From contig CAWGTT010000002.1 in assembly GCA_963825645.1 (NCBI GenBank), positions 372,001-436,000 of the forward strand: a DNA stretch of 64,000 bases, in the 5' to 3' direction. Below the pieces are notes generated by a model that was given only the letters and a program-made list of their open reading frames with translations, did not search any database and was not told the origin of the DNA. Position 1 is the stretch's first letter. Each line of letters starts with the position of its first letter. Positions 47,094-55,259 of this stretch are shown here, piece by piece. Both the position numbers and the translations under genes were made by a program. Source of the DNA: JADJPO01 sp963825645 (GTDB taxonomy: Bacteria > Actinomycetota > Actinomycetes > Actinomycetales > Kineosporiaceae).

Positions 47094-47927
47094 TCACGCC
47101 ACGGGCTTTCGTCCCATTCCCGCCCAGCCGTAGACCGCCAGCGCATCGTCGTCGTCCGGCCGCCATTCCTGGATCGGGACCAGCCCCGGTTCCACCATGT
47201 CCAGACCGGTGAAGAACCGCTGCGTCTCCTCCCGGGATCGCGCCACGTACGGCACACCGGACGCCTCCGCGGACGCCGCGACCTTGGCCATCGCGTCGAC
47301 GTCGAAGTCGGACCCGGGCCCGGCCACGGTCAGGTAGCTGCCCTCGGGCAGCCAGTCGACCAGGCGGGCGACGATCTGATACGGATCGTCACTGTCACGG
47401 AGGTGATGGAGGATGCCCAGCAGCATGAGGGCGATCGGCCTGCGCCGGTCGAGCGTCTGCGTCAGGCTCGGGTGCGCGAGGATCGCGTCCAGGTCCCGCA
47501 GGTCGGCCAGGACGAACGCCGTCGCTCCTTGTGAGGTGCTACTCATCAGAGCCCGGGCGTGCGCGAGCACCATCGGGTCGTTATCGACGTAGAGCACGCG
47601 CGACTCGGGAGCCAGTGCCTGAGCCACTTCGTGCACGTTTCCCGCCGTCGGGATACCGGTCCCGATGTCGAGGAACTGGCGCACCCCGGCATCCTGCACC
47701 AGGTAACGAACCGCTCTGGCCAGGAACTCCCGCTGGGCGCGCACCATCAACGGCAGCGCCTCCACCCGGCGGATCAGAGCGTCACCCACCGCGCGGTCGG
47801 CTGCGTAGTTGTCCTTGCCGCCGAGCAGGTAGTCGTAGATCCGAGCCGACTGAGGCACGGACTCGTTGATCTCCGGCACCGCTCCGGCGGCACTGAGCGT
47901 AGTGGGGCTCTGGCCACTTGCCGTCAT
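47094..47927 (-). CDS. DUF574-family SAM-dependent methyltransferase-like protein
   Basis: The 277-residue protein has the signature SARIYDYLLGGKDNYAADRA and the SAM-binding motif FLDIGTGIPTAGNVHEVA. VLYVDNDPMVLAHARAL is also typical of the actinobacterial DUF574 (methyltransf_19) group. Targets are unknown. These genes often neighbour XRE/DUF397 regulators, as here. ATG 47927 has GGGAGG at good distance; ATG 47966 with its own G-rich site is an alternative. A CACCCAG-GTGAT-CTGGGTG inverted repeat (47943-47961) lies between the two candidate starts and could be an operator. Confidence 0.85.
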   Translation of the reverse strand: MTASGQSPTTLSAAGAVPEINESVPQSARIYDYLLGGKDNYAADRAVGDALIRRVEALPLMVRAQREFLARAVRYLVQDAGVRQFLDIGTGIPTAGNVHEVAQALAPESRVLYVDNDPMVLAHARALMSSTSQGATAFVLADLRDLDAILAHPSLTQTLDRRRPIALMLLGILHHLRDSDDPYQIVARLVDWLPEGSYLTVAGPGSDFDVDAMAKVAASAEASGVPYVARSREETQRFFTGLDMVEPGLVPIQEWRPDDDDALAVYGWAGMGRKPVA

Positions 47928-47942
47928 GTCGACCTCCCGAGA

Positions 47943-47961
47943 CACCCAGGTGATCTGGGTG
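47943..47961. promoter_or_regulatory. 7-bp inverted repeat at the methyltransferase 5' end
   Basis: CACCCAG and CTGGGTG are perfect inverted arms around a 5-base spacer, immediately upstream of the preferred start codon at 47927. If the start is 47927 this is in the leader or promoter; if 47966 it is coding. Confidence 0.4.
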
Positions 47962-48196
47962 GACATAGACCCCCCTGACCTGGTCACCATAGCGACAATC
48001 CCCCCGATCGGCCGAACCCGGACGACTCTGGGTAACCGGTCAGAACAACGCTGAGTAGCCCACCGCGGGCCCGCCCGACCAGTGCGGCAGAGCCGTTGTG
48101 TCACGGCCGGTTGTCTGGGCCCGGGACATAGGCACCTCGCCGTTCCCCTTGGCCGGGTGCCAGGGTGGAGGTGTCCTGCGAAGGGAGGGACGAGTC

Positions 48197-48424
48197 ATGA
48201 CAGCATCCACGACCACCGAGGCCGCTCGACGCGCCAAGTACCGTACGGACGTCATGTGGCACGCCGGCGCCTTCCTGATCATCAACGCCTTCTTCTGGAT
48301 CATCGACCTCATCACCGGTCAGTCCGGCGTGCAATGGGCCTACTGGATCACCCTGTTCTGGGGCTTCGCTCTGGCTTTCCACGTCCTGGCCTACATCGTG
48401 ACCGGGCGGCGCTCGCCCGGGTGA
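48197..48424 (+). CDS. 2TM-domain small membrane protein
   Basis: The 75-residue protein matches the 2TM domain: a short basic helix (EAARRAKYRTDVMWHAGAF) and two spans (FLIINAFFWIIDLITG and WITLFWGFALAFHVLAYIV) with a conserved histidine between. Function is unknown. GGGAGG upstream of ATG 48197 supports this start over a longer frame from 48098. Confidence 0.8.
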   Translation: MTASTTTEAARRAKYRTDVMWHAGAFLIINAFFWIIDLITGQSGVQWAYWITLFWGFALAFHVLAYIVTGRRSPG

Positions 48425-48442
48425 GGGATCGGGCTTCACCCG
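48418..48442. terminator. inverted repeat between convergent 2TM and OsmC genes
   Basis: CGGGTGA (48418-48424, covering the 2TM stop codon) and TCACCCG (48436-48442) form a 7-bp stem with an 11-base loop. The site lies in the 29-base convergent gap and suits a bidirectional terminator. Confidence 0.45.
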
Positions 48443-48453
48443 CCCGCCTGTCC

Positions 48454-48978
48454 TCAGACGACCGGGTGTTCAGTCGGTGCCCGGCGCACCTCGATCAGGA
48501 CCGGGTCGCGCAGCGTGTGGCGGACCAGGCAGTACCGCTCGGTGAGCTGCGCGAGCCGCTCCAGCGTGGCGTCGTCCGCATCGGTGTCCAGTTCCGCGAC
48601 GACCCGGAGGTCGAGGCACCCGACCGGTCCATCCCTGACCACGCCAAGCGTGCCGCGGGCATCGAAGTCGGCCTGCGCCGTCAGTTTCGCCGAGCGCACC
48701 GCCACCCCGAGCGCCGTTGCCACGCTGCGCAACGTCACCCCGGCACAGGCCAGGAGCGCCTGAAGGAGCATGTCCCCGGAGCACGCGTCACTGCCGTCGC
48801 CGCCGGTCGCCGGGTGCAGGCCCGCCCGAACCGGTCCGGCCCAGGTGTCAACCGTGCAGGTGATACCCGGGGCGGTGTAGTCCGCCGTGGCGTGCAATGT
48901 CGTTCGCGCGCTCGCGGGGTCGTCCCGGTAGCGCTGCTTGAGCGGTGCCTGCAGGTGGCGGAGATGTGCGGCGTCCAT
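48454..48978 (-). CDS. OsmC-family protein
   Basis: The 174-residue protein has the OsmC fold pattern: LHPATGGDGSDACSGDMLLQ with the first conserved cysteine region, and ALLACAGVTLRSVATALGV with the second. LTERYCLVRHTLRD ends the domain. OsmC/Ohr proteins reduce organic hydroperoxides through a cysteine pair. The cysteine spacing here (C in DACSG and C in LLACAG) is of the broader OsmC/YhfA-like group, so peroxidase activity is only inferred. GGGGAAGAG lies before ATG 48978. Confidence 0.85.
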   Translation of the reverse strand: MDAAHLRHLQAPLKQRYRDDPASARTTLHATADYTAPGITCTVDTWAGPVRAGLHPATGGDGSDACSGDMLLQALLACAGVTLRSVATALGVAVRSAKLTAQADFDARGTLGVVRDGPVGCLDLRVVAELDTDADDATLERLAQLTERYCLVRHTLRDPVLIEVRRAPTEHPVV

Positions 48979-49059
48979 GGACTCTTCCCCTTCTGCCGGC
49001 CGGGTGTCAGCGAGCCGGCCGGTTGCCGAGCGTGGGCGTGCTCCTGACAGGATGGCCCG

Positions 49060-49719
49060 GTGCCCATCGTCCCGCCCGGTGCCGATCTCGACCACGCCGT
49101 TGAGCGCGCCCGAGGGCTGCATCGATCCGGAACCCGCCGGCTGCTGGGACTGACCGGTCCCCCGGGCTGCGGGAAGTCCACGGTGTCGACGGCCCTGGTC
49201 GCGGCGTTGCCCCCTGGTGCAGCCGTGGTCGTCCCGATGGACGGCTACCACCTGGCCCAGGCCGAGCTGAACCGACTCGGTCGCGCCGATCATAAGGGGG
49301 CGCCGGACACCTTCGACGCCGCAGGCTTCGTCGCCCTGCTGCGCCGGATCGCCGAGCAGGGCGAGGGTGGACCGGACGGCGCACCAGCCGAGACCGTGTA
49401 CGCGCCTCAGTTCCGCCGCGAGATCGAGGAACCGATCGCGGGCGCCATCGGCGTCGCGGCGACGACGCCCCTCGTCATCGTCGAAGGCAACTACCTCCTG
49501 CTCGACCACGGAGCGTGGGTCGGCGTGCGCCCGCTGCTGACCGAGTGCTGGTACGTCGACCTGCCGGACGACGTCCGGCTCGAGCGGCTGATCGCCCGGC
49601 ACATCGCCCACGGCCGCACGCCGGAAGCGGCCAAGGAATGGGTCGTGCGCAGCGACGAGGCGAACGCCCGGGTCATCGCCGCCACGCGGGATCGCGCCGA
49701 CCTCCTCGTCACGATCTGA
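49060..49719 (+). CDS. nucleoside/nucleotide kinase-family protein (uridine kinase-like P-loop)
   Basis: The 219-residue P-loop protein has Walker A GPPGCGKST (residues 33-41), MDGYHL with the substrate-binding aspartate, and YAPQFRREIEEPIAGA. VIVEGNYLLLDHGAW and the lid arginines in RLIARHIAHGRTPEAA follow. This matches the family of bacterial kinases related to uridine and pantothenate kinases; the substrate is uncertain. Start GTG 49060 has no clear ribosome-binding site and may be leaderless. It converges with purU. Confidence 0.88.
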   Translation: MPIVPPGADLDHAVERARGLHRSGTRRLLGLTGPPGCGKSTVSTALVAALPPGAAVVVPMDGYHLAQAELNRLGRADHKGAPDTFDAAGFVALLRRIAEQGEGGPDGAPAETVYAPQFRREIEEPIAGAIGVAATTPLVIVEGNYLLLDHGAWVGVRPLLTECWYVDLPDDVRLERLIARHIAHGRTPEAAKEWVVRSDEANARVIAATRDRADLLVTI

Positions 49720-49768
49720 CCGAGGGCCGTCGCAGCGCGGCGCCGACCCGACAGCCGGCCGGCTCAGC

Positions 49769-50620
49769 TCAGGCGAAGACGACGGTGCGCGAACCGGCCA
49801 GGACCACGCGGTCCTGGGCGTGCAGCTTGACGGCCCGGGCCAGCACGACGCGCTCGACGTCGCGGCCGATGGCGATCAGCGCCTCGGCGTCGAGGGCATG
49901 GCTCACCCGCACCACGTCCTGTTCGATGATCGGGCCCTCGTCGAGGTTGGCGGTGACGTAGTGCGCCGTCGCCCCGATCAGCTTCACCCCACGCTCGTAG
50001 GCCTGGTGGTACGGCTTGGCCCCCTTGAACCCGGGGAGGAAGGAGTGGTGGATGTTGATCACCCGGCCACCGAGGCGGCGACAGGCGTCATCGGAGAGCA
50101 CCTGCATGTAGCGGGCCAGCACGACCAGGTCGATGTCATACTCGGCGATGAGCTCGAACAACCGTGCCTCAGCCGACGCCTTGGTGTCACGCGTGACCGG
50201 CAGGTGCACGAACGGGATGCCGTGCCGCGCCACCAGCCCACGGGCGTCCGCGTGATTGGAGACCACCAGCGGGATATCGACGTCGAGCTCGCCGATCTGC
50301 CACCGATAGAGCAGGTCGACCAGGCAGTGGTCGAACCTGGAGACCATCGCCAGCATCCGGCACCGCTGCTCGGCCGGCCGCAGGGTGAGAGTCGGGTCGT
50401 AGGCGGCTACTCGGGAGGCGATCGCCTCTCGGACCTGGTCGGTCTTGGTCCCAGGTGCGTCGAACTGCGTTCGGACGCAGAACGTTCCGGTGACCGGGTC
50501 CGAGAACTGGGCGCTGTCGACGATGTTGCCGCCGACCGCGACGATGCCGTCGGCGAGGGCCCGGACGATGCCGGGGCGGTCGAGACAGGCCAGGGTCAGC
50601 ACGTAGGACTGTCGCATCAT
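49769..50620 (-). CDS. purU: formyltetrahydrofolate deformylase
   Basis: The 283-residue enzyme has an N-terminal ACT domain (LTLACLDRPGIVRALADGI) and a C-terminal formyl-transferase fold. The catalytic region reads INIHHSFLPGFKGAKPYHQA, with GATAHYVTANLDEGPI and the aspartate after it. PurU hydrolyses 10-formyl-THF to THF and formate, balancing one-carbon pools for purine and methionine synthesis. ATG 50620 overlaps the upstream DCC gene stop (ATGA); ATG 50617 is equally placed behind AAGGGA. The coupling links it to the DCC protein. Confidence 0.95.
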   Translation of the reverse strand: MMRQSYVLTLACLDRPGIVRALADGIVAVGGNIVDSAQFSDPVTGTFCVRTQFDAPGTKTDQVREAIASRVAAYDPTLTLRPAEQRCRMLAMVSRFDHCLVDLLYRWQIGELDVDIPLVVSNHADARGLVARHGIPFVHLPVTRDTKASAEARLFELIAEYDIDLVVLARYMQVLSDDACRRLGGRVINIHHSFLPGFKGAKPYHQAYERGVKLIGATAHYVTANLDEGPIIEQDVVRVSHALDAEALIAIGRDVERVVLARAVKLHAQDRVVLAGSRTVVFA

Positions 50621-51015
50621 CCAGTCCCTTGAGCCGGTCGTCGGCACGAGGGGGTCCCACCGGGTAGCCGGTGCCGGTTGCGGGCGACGATCCGGTAGAC
50701 GCCCTCGACCAGCGGCCGGAGCGGCGCCAGGTCGAGAACCGTTGCCGACCATCGGAACACTGCCCGCGGCGCGGTGTGCAGGACAAGGACCACTGCCCGG
50801 CCGCCGGTGGCGACCACCACGTCCTCCCTGACGGCGACCACGGAGGTCTCCAGGACCGGACGCAGCGGCTCGGTCAGATCCGCCGGCTCGGCCTGCCACG
50901 CAGCGAAGACGACATCCGGGCGTACCCACCGCTGCGCCCAGTGCACAGAGGCGGTGCAGAAACTGCAGTCCGCGTCGTAGAGGATACGGATCGGTTGCCC
51001 TGCCGGCAGTTTCAT
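50617..51015 (-). CDS. DCC-family (DUF393) thiol-disulfide oxidoreductase-like protein
   Basis: The 132-residue protein has the family N-terminal motif ILYDADCSFC with a CxxC pair (C17 and C20), followed by HWAQRW, and later VFRWSATVLDLAPL. DUF393 proteins are predicted thioredoxin-fold oxidoreductases. The stop overlaps the purU start, so the pair is translationally coupled. The tail after VARNRHRL is probably disordered. Confidence 0.85.
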   Translation of the reverse strand: MKLPAGQPIRILYDADCSFCTASVHWAQRWVRPDVVFAAWQAEPADLTEPLRPVLETSVVAVREDVVVATGGRAVVLVLHTAPRAVFRWSATVLDLAPLRPLVEGVYRIVARNRHRLPGGTPSCRRPAQGTG

Positions 51016-51096
51016 GAACGCTCCTGAGTAGCCAACGACTCCATCAGGCTAGCTGCCTGGCGGGCAGTACGCCTGACGCGCCGGCCCTGCCCCGCA

Positions 51097-51333
51097 TCAG
51101 GCGACGCGCATCGCACGCTTGGCCAGAATGGCGCGGATCTGTTCGGTGTCCTTGTCGTCATAGCGGTCCAGCATCGTGTAGAGCTCGTCGATCTGGGCCT
51201 TCGTGGTGTAGGTGGACAGGTCTCGCTCAAGCCGGCGGGTCGCGGCGCGGGCCTCACGCAGCGAGCGCAGCTCGTCGATCACCGTGGCGACCAAGGCGGC
51301 GTGGCGAGTGGAGTCAGTGGTCCGGTTCTTCAT
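51097..51333 (-). CDS. small helical hypothetical protein
   Basis: The 78-residue protein is almost entirely helical and charged (VIDELRSLREARAATRRLER, then YTTKAQIDELYTMLDRYDDK), suggesting a coiled coil. No family is recognised. ATG 51333 was chosen; GTG 51336 is adjacent. It is divergent from the LysR gene, and the shared 112-base region contains a GTCCAA/TTGGAC inverted repeat. Confidence 0.55.
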   Translation of the reverse strand: MKNRTTDSTRHAALVATVIDELRSLREARAATRRLERDLSTYTTKAQIDELYTMLDRYDDKDTEQIRAILAKRAMRVA

Positions 51334-51367
51334 CACGCCATCCAGTCTCCCGGCGCCCGACTCATGC

Positions 51368-51418
51368 GTCCAATGACGGCAGTACATCTAACCAATGCAC
51401 TCGGGTCATACTTTGGAC
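51368..51418. promoter_or_regulatory. inverted repeat in the LysR divergent promoter region
   Basis: GTCCAA (51368-51373) and TTGGAC (51413-51418) are inverted copies 39 bases apart, and CCAATG occurs twice (51370-51375 and 51392-51397). LysR regulators commonly bind paired sites in the intergenic space next to their own gene. Confidence 0.4.
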
Positions 51419-51445
51419 GGACACCGACGGACGACGGAGGACTCG

Positions 51446-52441
51446 ATGGACACCGATGCGCTGCGCTGGTTCCAGCACGTGGCGGACGGCATCACGGTGA
51501 CCGAGGTCGGGGAGATGTACTGGGTCACCCAGTCCGGCGTCTCGAGGGGTCTGGCCAGGCTGGAGGCGGAGGTGGGTACCCCGCTGCTGCGCCGCTCCGG
51601 CCGAGTGCTGCGGATGACGCACGCCGGCATGGTGTTCAAACGGCACGTCGACACCCTTCTTCATGAGCTGGACGACGGCCTGGCGGCGGTCAACCAGCTG
51701 GTCGACCCGCGGACCGGGACCGTGGCGCTGGCGTTCCAGCTCTCGCTCGGTACCTGGCTGGTCCCCCACCTGGTCAACGGTTTTCGCACCGAACGACCAG
51801 GAATCCACTTCGCCCTGCAGCAGGCGCGTGACGAGTTGGTCTCCTCCGTGCTCGGTGGCGGCCGGGTCGACCTGGAGATCACAGCGCTCCGCCCGACGGA
51901 GCGGACGGTGGCTTGGCAGCGCCTGCTGGCCGAACCGCTGTGCGTGGTGGTGCCCACCGGCCACCGGCTGGCCGGGATGGACCGGGTGTGGCTGCATGAG
52001 GTGGCCGACGAGCCGTTCGTCACGCTGCGGCCCGCCTCCCTTCTGCGCCAGCGAGGCACCGAGCTGTGCGAGACGGCCGGGTTCCGGCCGAGCGTCACCC
52101 AGGAGGTGGACGACCTGCCCACGGTGCGGGCGTTCGTCGCGGCCGGCCTCGGCATCGCGATCGTGCCCGCGGCCCGCACCGGCACGGGCGAGTCATCGGG
52201 GGTGCTGCACCAGGTGCCGATCGCCGACGCCGGCGCCACCCGTGAGATCGGGTTGGCGTGGTCGACACAGCGTCGGTTGCTGCCGGCCGCCGAGGAGTTC
52301 CGCCACTTCGTGATCGACTGCGCCGCGTCGGGTGATCTGCCGCGCGTCAGCGCGTCCGCGCCGGTCAGTGCAGCCCGCGCAGTCGGGAGATCTGCACCAG
52401 CGAACGGATCGTCTGCGGCTCGCTGGCCTCCAGACGAGTGA
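51446..52441 (+). CDS. LysR-family transcriptional regulator
   Basis: The 331-residue protein has an N-terminal winged helix (ALRWFQHVADGITVTEVGEM, TQSGVSRGLARLEAEVGTPL) and a LysR substrate-binding domain from about residue 90 to 290. GGAGG supports ATG 51446. The last 40 residues (after HFVIDCAASGD) are alanine/serine/proline-rich and extend beyond the normal LysR end. They overlap the convergent exonuclease gene by 77 bases. Likely targets are the divergent small gene or its own promoter. Confidence 0.92.
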   Translation: MDTDALRWFQHVADGITVTEVGEMYWVTQSGVSRGLARLEAEVGTPLLRRSGRVLRMTHAGMVFKRHVDTLLHELDDGLAAVNQLVDPRTGTVALAFQLSLGTWLVPHLVNGFRTERPGIHFALQQARDELVSSVLGGGRVDLEITALRPTERTVAWQRLLAEPLCVVVPTGHRLAGMDRVWLHEVADEPFVTLRPASLLRQRGTELCETAGFRPSVTQEVDDLPTVRAFVAAGLGIAIVPAARTGTGESSGVLHQVPIADAGATREIGLAWSTQRRLLPAAEEFRHFVIDCAASGDLPRVSASAPVSAARAVGRSAPANGSSAARWPPDE

Positions 52442-53045
52442 CCATCGCGAGCAGGATCTCGGCCGTTGTGAGCGCGTCGCCCAGGGCATGGTGGGGGGTG
52501 TGCACCGGCAGCCTGAGCCGGCTGGCCAGCCGCTCCAGGCTCGGCTCGGTGTCGTCGCTGCCCGAGGGTGCGAGCCCGACCTCCCGGGCCAGGGCAGCGG
52601 TGTCGATGATCGGTCCGTCGAGCCGCAGCTGCCGGGTGGCCAGCGCCCGGGCGAGGAAGGCGCGCTCGACCCACGCCGCGTGGGCGACCAGCACCCGTCC
52701 TCGGAGCAGGTCGATCATGTCATCGGCGCACCCGGTCAGCGCCGGTGCATCGGCGAGCTCGGCCGAGGTGAGGGCGTGCACGGTGAGCGCCGATTCGCTG
52801 ACCGGGCGGGTCGGGCGGACCAGCCCGTAGCGGCTGGTCCGGGCCACGATCCGGCCCTCGCGCACGATCACCGCCCCGTAGGACACGATGTCATCGCGAC
52901 GTAGGTCGGTACCGGTCGCCTCGAGGTCGACGACGCACAGCTCCGCCGCGCGCCAGGGCAGCTCGAACGCATCCCACCCGGGGACCCCCGGTTTGCGCCT
53001 CCCCCGTGCTGCGAATCCGCCGAGGAGCCGATGGAACCGGCTCAT
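52365..53045 (-). CDS. DEDDh 3'-5' exonuclease (DnaQ-like)
   Basis: The 226-residue protein carries ExoI DLEATGTD (VVDLEATGTDL), a central ExoII region with HAAWVERAF, and ExoIII HHALGDAL, the DEDDh nuclease set. It resembles DNA polymerase III epsilon-like proteins that are encoded next to cNMP/CBS/DUF294 proteins. The upstream gene is such a protein and overlaps it by 4 bases. The nucleic-acid target is unknown. Confidence 0.9.
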   Translation of the reverse strand: MSRFHRLLGGFAARGRRKPGVPGWDAFELPWRAAELCVVDLEATGTDLRRDDIVSYGAVIVREGRIVARTSRYGLVRPTRPVSESALTVHALTSAELADAPALTGCADDMIDLLRGRVLVAHAAWVERAFLARALATRQLRLDGPIIDTAALAREVGLAPSGSDDTEPSLERLASRLRLPVHTPHHALGDALTTAEILLAMVTRLEASEPQTIRSLVQISRLRGLH

Positions 53046-54928
53046 CCACTCGTTCCGGGGATGCGGCCCTGCCAGCTGGACTCAAGCCGGTTCTGGACGG
53101 CGCCGATGGCGCGGAACGACTCGCGCAGATGGCGGCGGGTCAACGAGTCCAGGTCACCGGGATCGATGTACGTCGACACCGGCGAGGCGGTACGCAACGC
53201 CTCGACCTCCATTTCGAGCAGCAGCGAGTACACCTGCTCGTGAGCCCCGATCAGGCTCTCGCTCTCGTCCTCGGTGAGCAGGCTGGCCTCCGCGGCCCGG
53301 CGCAGCCGTTCCGGCGTCGTGCCGCGATTGTCGCCGGTGACCACGGCCGTCCACCGGCCGATCGAGGTCACCGGCCGCAGCCCGCCCCGCTTGAGGTTGA
53401 GCTGACCGCGGTGCTCACCGGAGTGCTCCACCACGAAGTCCCGCACGAACCCGGTCGGAGGCCGGGCCGAGAGGGTGTAGTCGAGCAGCGCCTTGAGGAA
53501 CTGGGGACTGCGGACGATGGCCAGCATCTGGTCGCTGACCTGATGACCCAGAGCGCTCGTGCTGACCGGTCGGCTGTCGGCGAGCATCGTGGACAGGAGC
53601 AGCGCGCCGTCCAGACCGGCGTTGCGGATCCAGGAGCTACTGGCGTGCCGCCATTGCCTCATGGACCGGCAGAACCTCTCGGTGTCGGCGTTGGCGCCGT
53701 CCGGACAGCGCCGCAGGCCGGTCTTCTCCAGGTCGTCCAGTACACCGGCGGCCGCCGCACGAACGATGGCGCCGAGCTCGAGGTCCGCCGAGGGGTGGGG
53801 GGAGTCCGCGTCGACGGCGTCCGCGTCGGCGGAGTCCGCATCGGCAAGGTCCGCGTAGACGATGGCGGTGTCCACGTCGGAGGTCGGCAGCACCTCGCGG
53901 CGGGCCAGGGAGCCGAGCACCAGCCAGGACACCTCCACGCCGACGTCCATCGGTCGAAGGGCCAGCAGCCGACGCAGCACGGAGTCGAGGATGGCCGAGC
54001 TCAGAGCGCCGATCCGAACGGCCGGCACCCCGGCGTCGAAGAGCTCGACGGCGGTGGGTCCGAGCAGGGACACCGCCTGCGCCAGATCCTCCAGCGTGCC
54101 GGCCGAGTCGACGGCAGCCCGGATGACCAGCGGGTCGCGGACCTCAGCGGAAGCCAGGTCGACCACCCGGACGACGCCCACGGGACGTCCCCCGTCGTCG
54201 GCGAGTACGAGGTGGTGCACACCGTGTTCGAGCATCTCCAGGAAGGCCGTTGCCACCTCGGTTTCCTCGGGGACGGTCAGCGCCGGCCGGGAGGCGAGCG
54301 AGCCCACCTCGTCGTCCACGTTGATCTGCCCGACCGCCACCCGGGACCGGAAGTCGGCGTCGGTGACGATGCCGAGCTGGTGGTCCGGGTAGCGAACGAC
54401 GGCACAGGACTGGCGCTGGTCGCCGATCTGCTCGGCCACCTTCCGGATCGACGTCGAGGAGTCGACCAGCACCAGCGCCCTGGCGTAGTCGGTCACCGGC
54501 TCGACGGCCCGATCACGCATCCCGATGGGACTCTCGGCGAGCCGGTCGGCCTGGGTCAGCGCCCCGTACCGGACGAAGCGCAACCGGTCGTGACGACGCA
54601 GCAGTGGGCGAGGGTCGGCCAGCCGGTACAGCAGGCAGTCCTCCGCGGCGACCACGGAGAGCACGGGCGGCTCACCGGAGTACAGGGAGACGTGGCCGAA
54701 GGTGTCCCCCACGCGCAGCTGGTCCACGAGCCGATCCCCGTCGAAGACCTCCACCGACCCGGCCCGCACCACCCATAGGTGTCGCAACGGCTCGGAGCCG
54801 GCCGGGACGATCCGAGCACCGGCGGCGAAGTACTCGGCCTCGACGGATGCGGCGAGCTGCTCCAGGTCGTCGACGTCGAGCGCGTCGTACGGCGACTGGC
54901 CGCCGAGGAAGTCGATGAATTCCTTCAC
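53042..54928 (-). CDS. cNMP-binding/CBS-pair/DUF294 nucleotidyltransferase-like protein
   Basis: The 628-residue protein has in order: a cyclic-nucleotide-binding domain (about residues 20-135, GDTFGHVSLYSGEPPVLSVV), a CBS pair (about 150-270), a DUF294 nucleotidyltransferase-like domain (VSWLVLGSLARREVLPTSDV, where GS-x8-D-x-D is the active motif) and a DUF294_C domain. An acidic insertion (DADSADADAVDADS, about residue 362-375) comes from a 15-bp tandem repeat in the DNA. This architecture is GlnD-related and may bind nucleotides to control its DnaQ-like partner. It overlaps that gene's start by 4 bases. Confidence 0.9.
   Translation of the reverse strand: MKEFIDFLGGQSPYDALDVDDLEQLAASVEAEYFAAGARIVPAGSEPLRHLWVVRAGSVEVFDGDRLVDQLRVGDTFGHVSLYSGEPPVLSVVAAEDCLLYRLADPRPLLRRHDRLRFVRYGALTQADRLAESPIGMRDRAVEPVTDYARALVLVDSSTSIRKVAEQIGDQRQSCAVVRYPDHQLGIVTDADFRSRVAVGQINVDDEVGSLASRPALTVPEETEVATAFLEMLEHGVHHLVLADDGGRPVGVVRVVDLASAEVRDPLVIRAAVDSAGTLEDLAQAVSLLGPTAVELFDAGVPAVRIGALSSAILDSVLRRLLALRPMDVGVEVSWLVLGSLARREVLPTSDVDTAIVYADLADADSADADAVDADSPHPSADLELGAIVRAAAAGVLDDLEKTGLRRCPDGANADTERFCRSMRQWRHASSSWIRNAGLDGALLLSTMLADSRPVSTSALGHQVSDQMLAIVRSPQFLKALLDYTLSARPPTGFVRDFVVEHSGEHRGQLNLKRGGLRPVTSIGRWTAVVTGDNRGTTPERLRRAAEASLLTEDESESLIGAHEQVYSLLLEMEVEALRTASPVSTYIDPGDLDSLTRRHLRESFRAIGAVQNRLESSWQGRIPGTSG
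53805..53856. repeat. 15-bp tandem repeat inside the DUF294 gene
   Basis: Three full units plus a partial one, of the type TCCGCGTCGNCGGNG, run from 53805 to 53856 with a few substitutions. They encode the acidic DADSA-like repeats of the DUF294 protein. Because the unit is a multiple of 3, copy-number changes would keep the reading frame. Confidence 0.6.
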
Positions 54929-55049
54929 CGTCGCATTCTGTCCCCTCGGCCCAGCTCAGGGATGTGTCGCACGCGACGATGCCGCCCGCCCCCGCAGGGA
55001 CGGACGGCATCGGATCTGCCGAGGGCGTCCTGGCCGGCGCCCCGAGAGG

Positions 55050-55259
55050 TCAGTTCTCGTCGCTGCGCTGCTGCGGGATACCCGCCAGCAGGGCGCGGAC
55101 CTCGGACTCGCGGTAGCGGCGATGGCCGCCGAGTGTGCGAATCGAGGACAGCTTGCCGGCCTTGGCCCACCGCGTGACCGTCTTCGGGTCAACACGGAAC
55201 AAGGCAGCGACCTCGGCCGGCGTGAGCAGCGGCTCGGCGTCAGGCGAGCGGGTCGTCAT
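55050..55259 (-). CDS. bldC: BldC-type MerR-like developmental regulator
   Basis: The 69-residue protein reads LLTPAEVAALFRVDPKTVTR, WAKAGKLSSIRTLGGHRRYR and ALLAGIPQQRSDEN. These stretches are nearly those of Streptomyces BldC as I recall it. BldC binds DNA cooperatively as head-to-tail oligomers and represses the onset of sporulation in Streptomyces. It is present in many actinomycetes. The neighbourhood (DUF3073, purM, purF) is conserved with Streptomyces. GGAGG (TGGAGGATTACC) precedes ATG 55259. Confidence 0.96.
   Translation of the reverse strand: MTTRSPDAEPLLTPAEVAALFRVDPKTVTRWAKAGKLSSIRTLGGHRRYRESEVRALLAGIPQQRSDEN

Noticed and set aside
53006..54778. A 590-codon open frame opposite the DUF294 gene
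   Set aside because: Antisense shadow of a gene with four recognisable domains; its composition is not protein-like.
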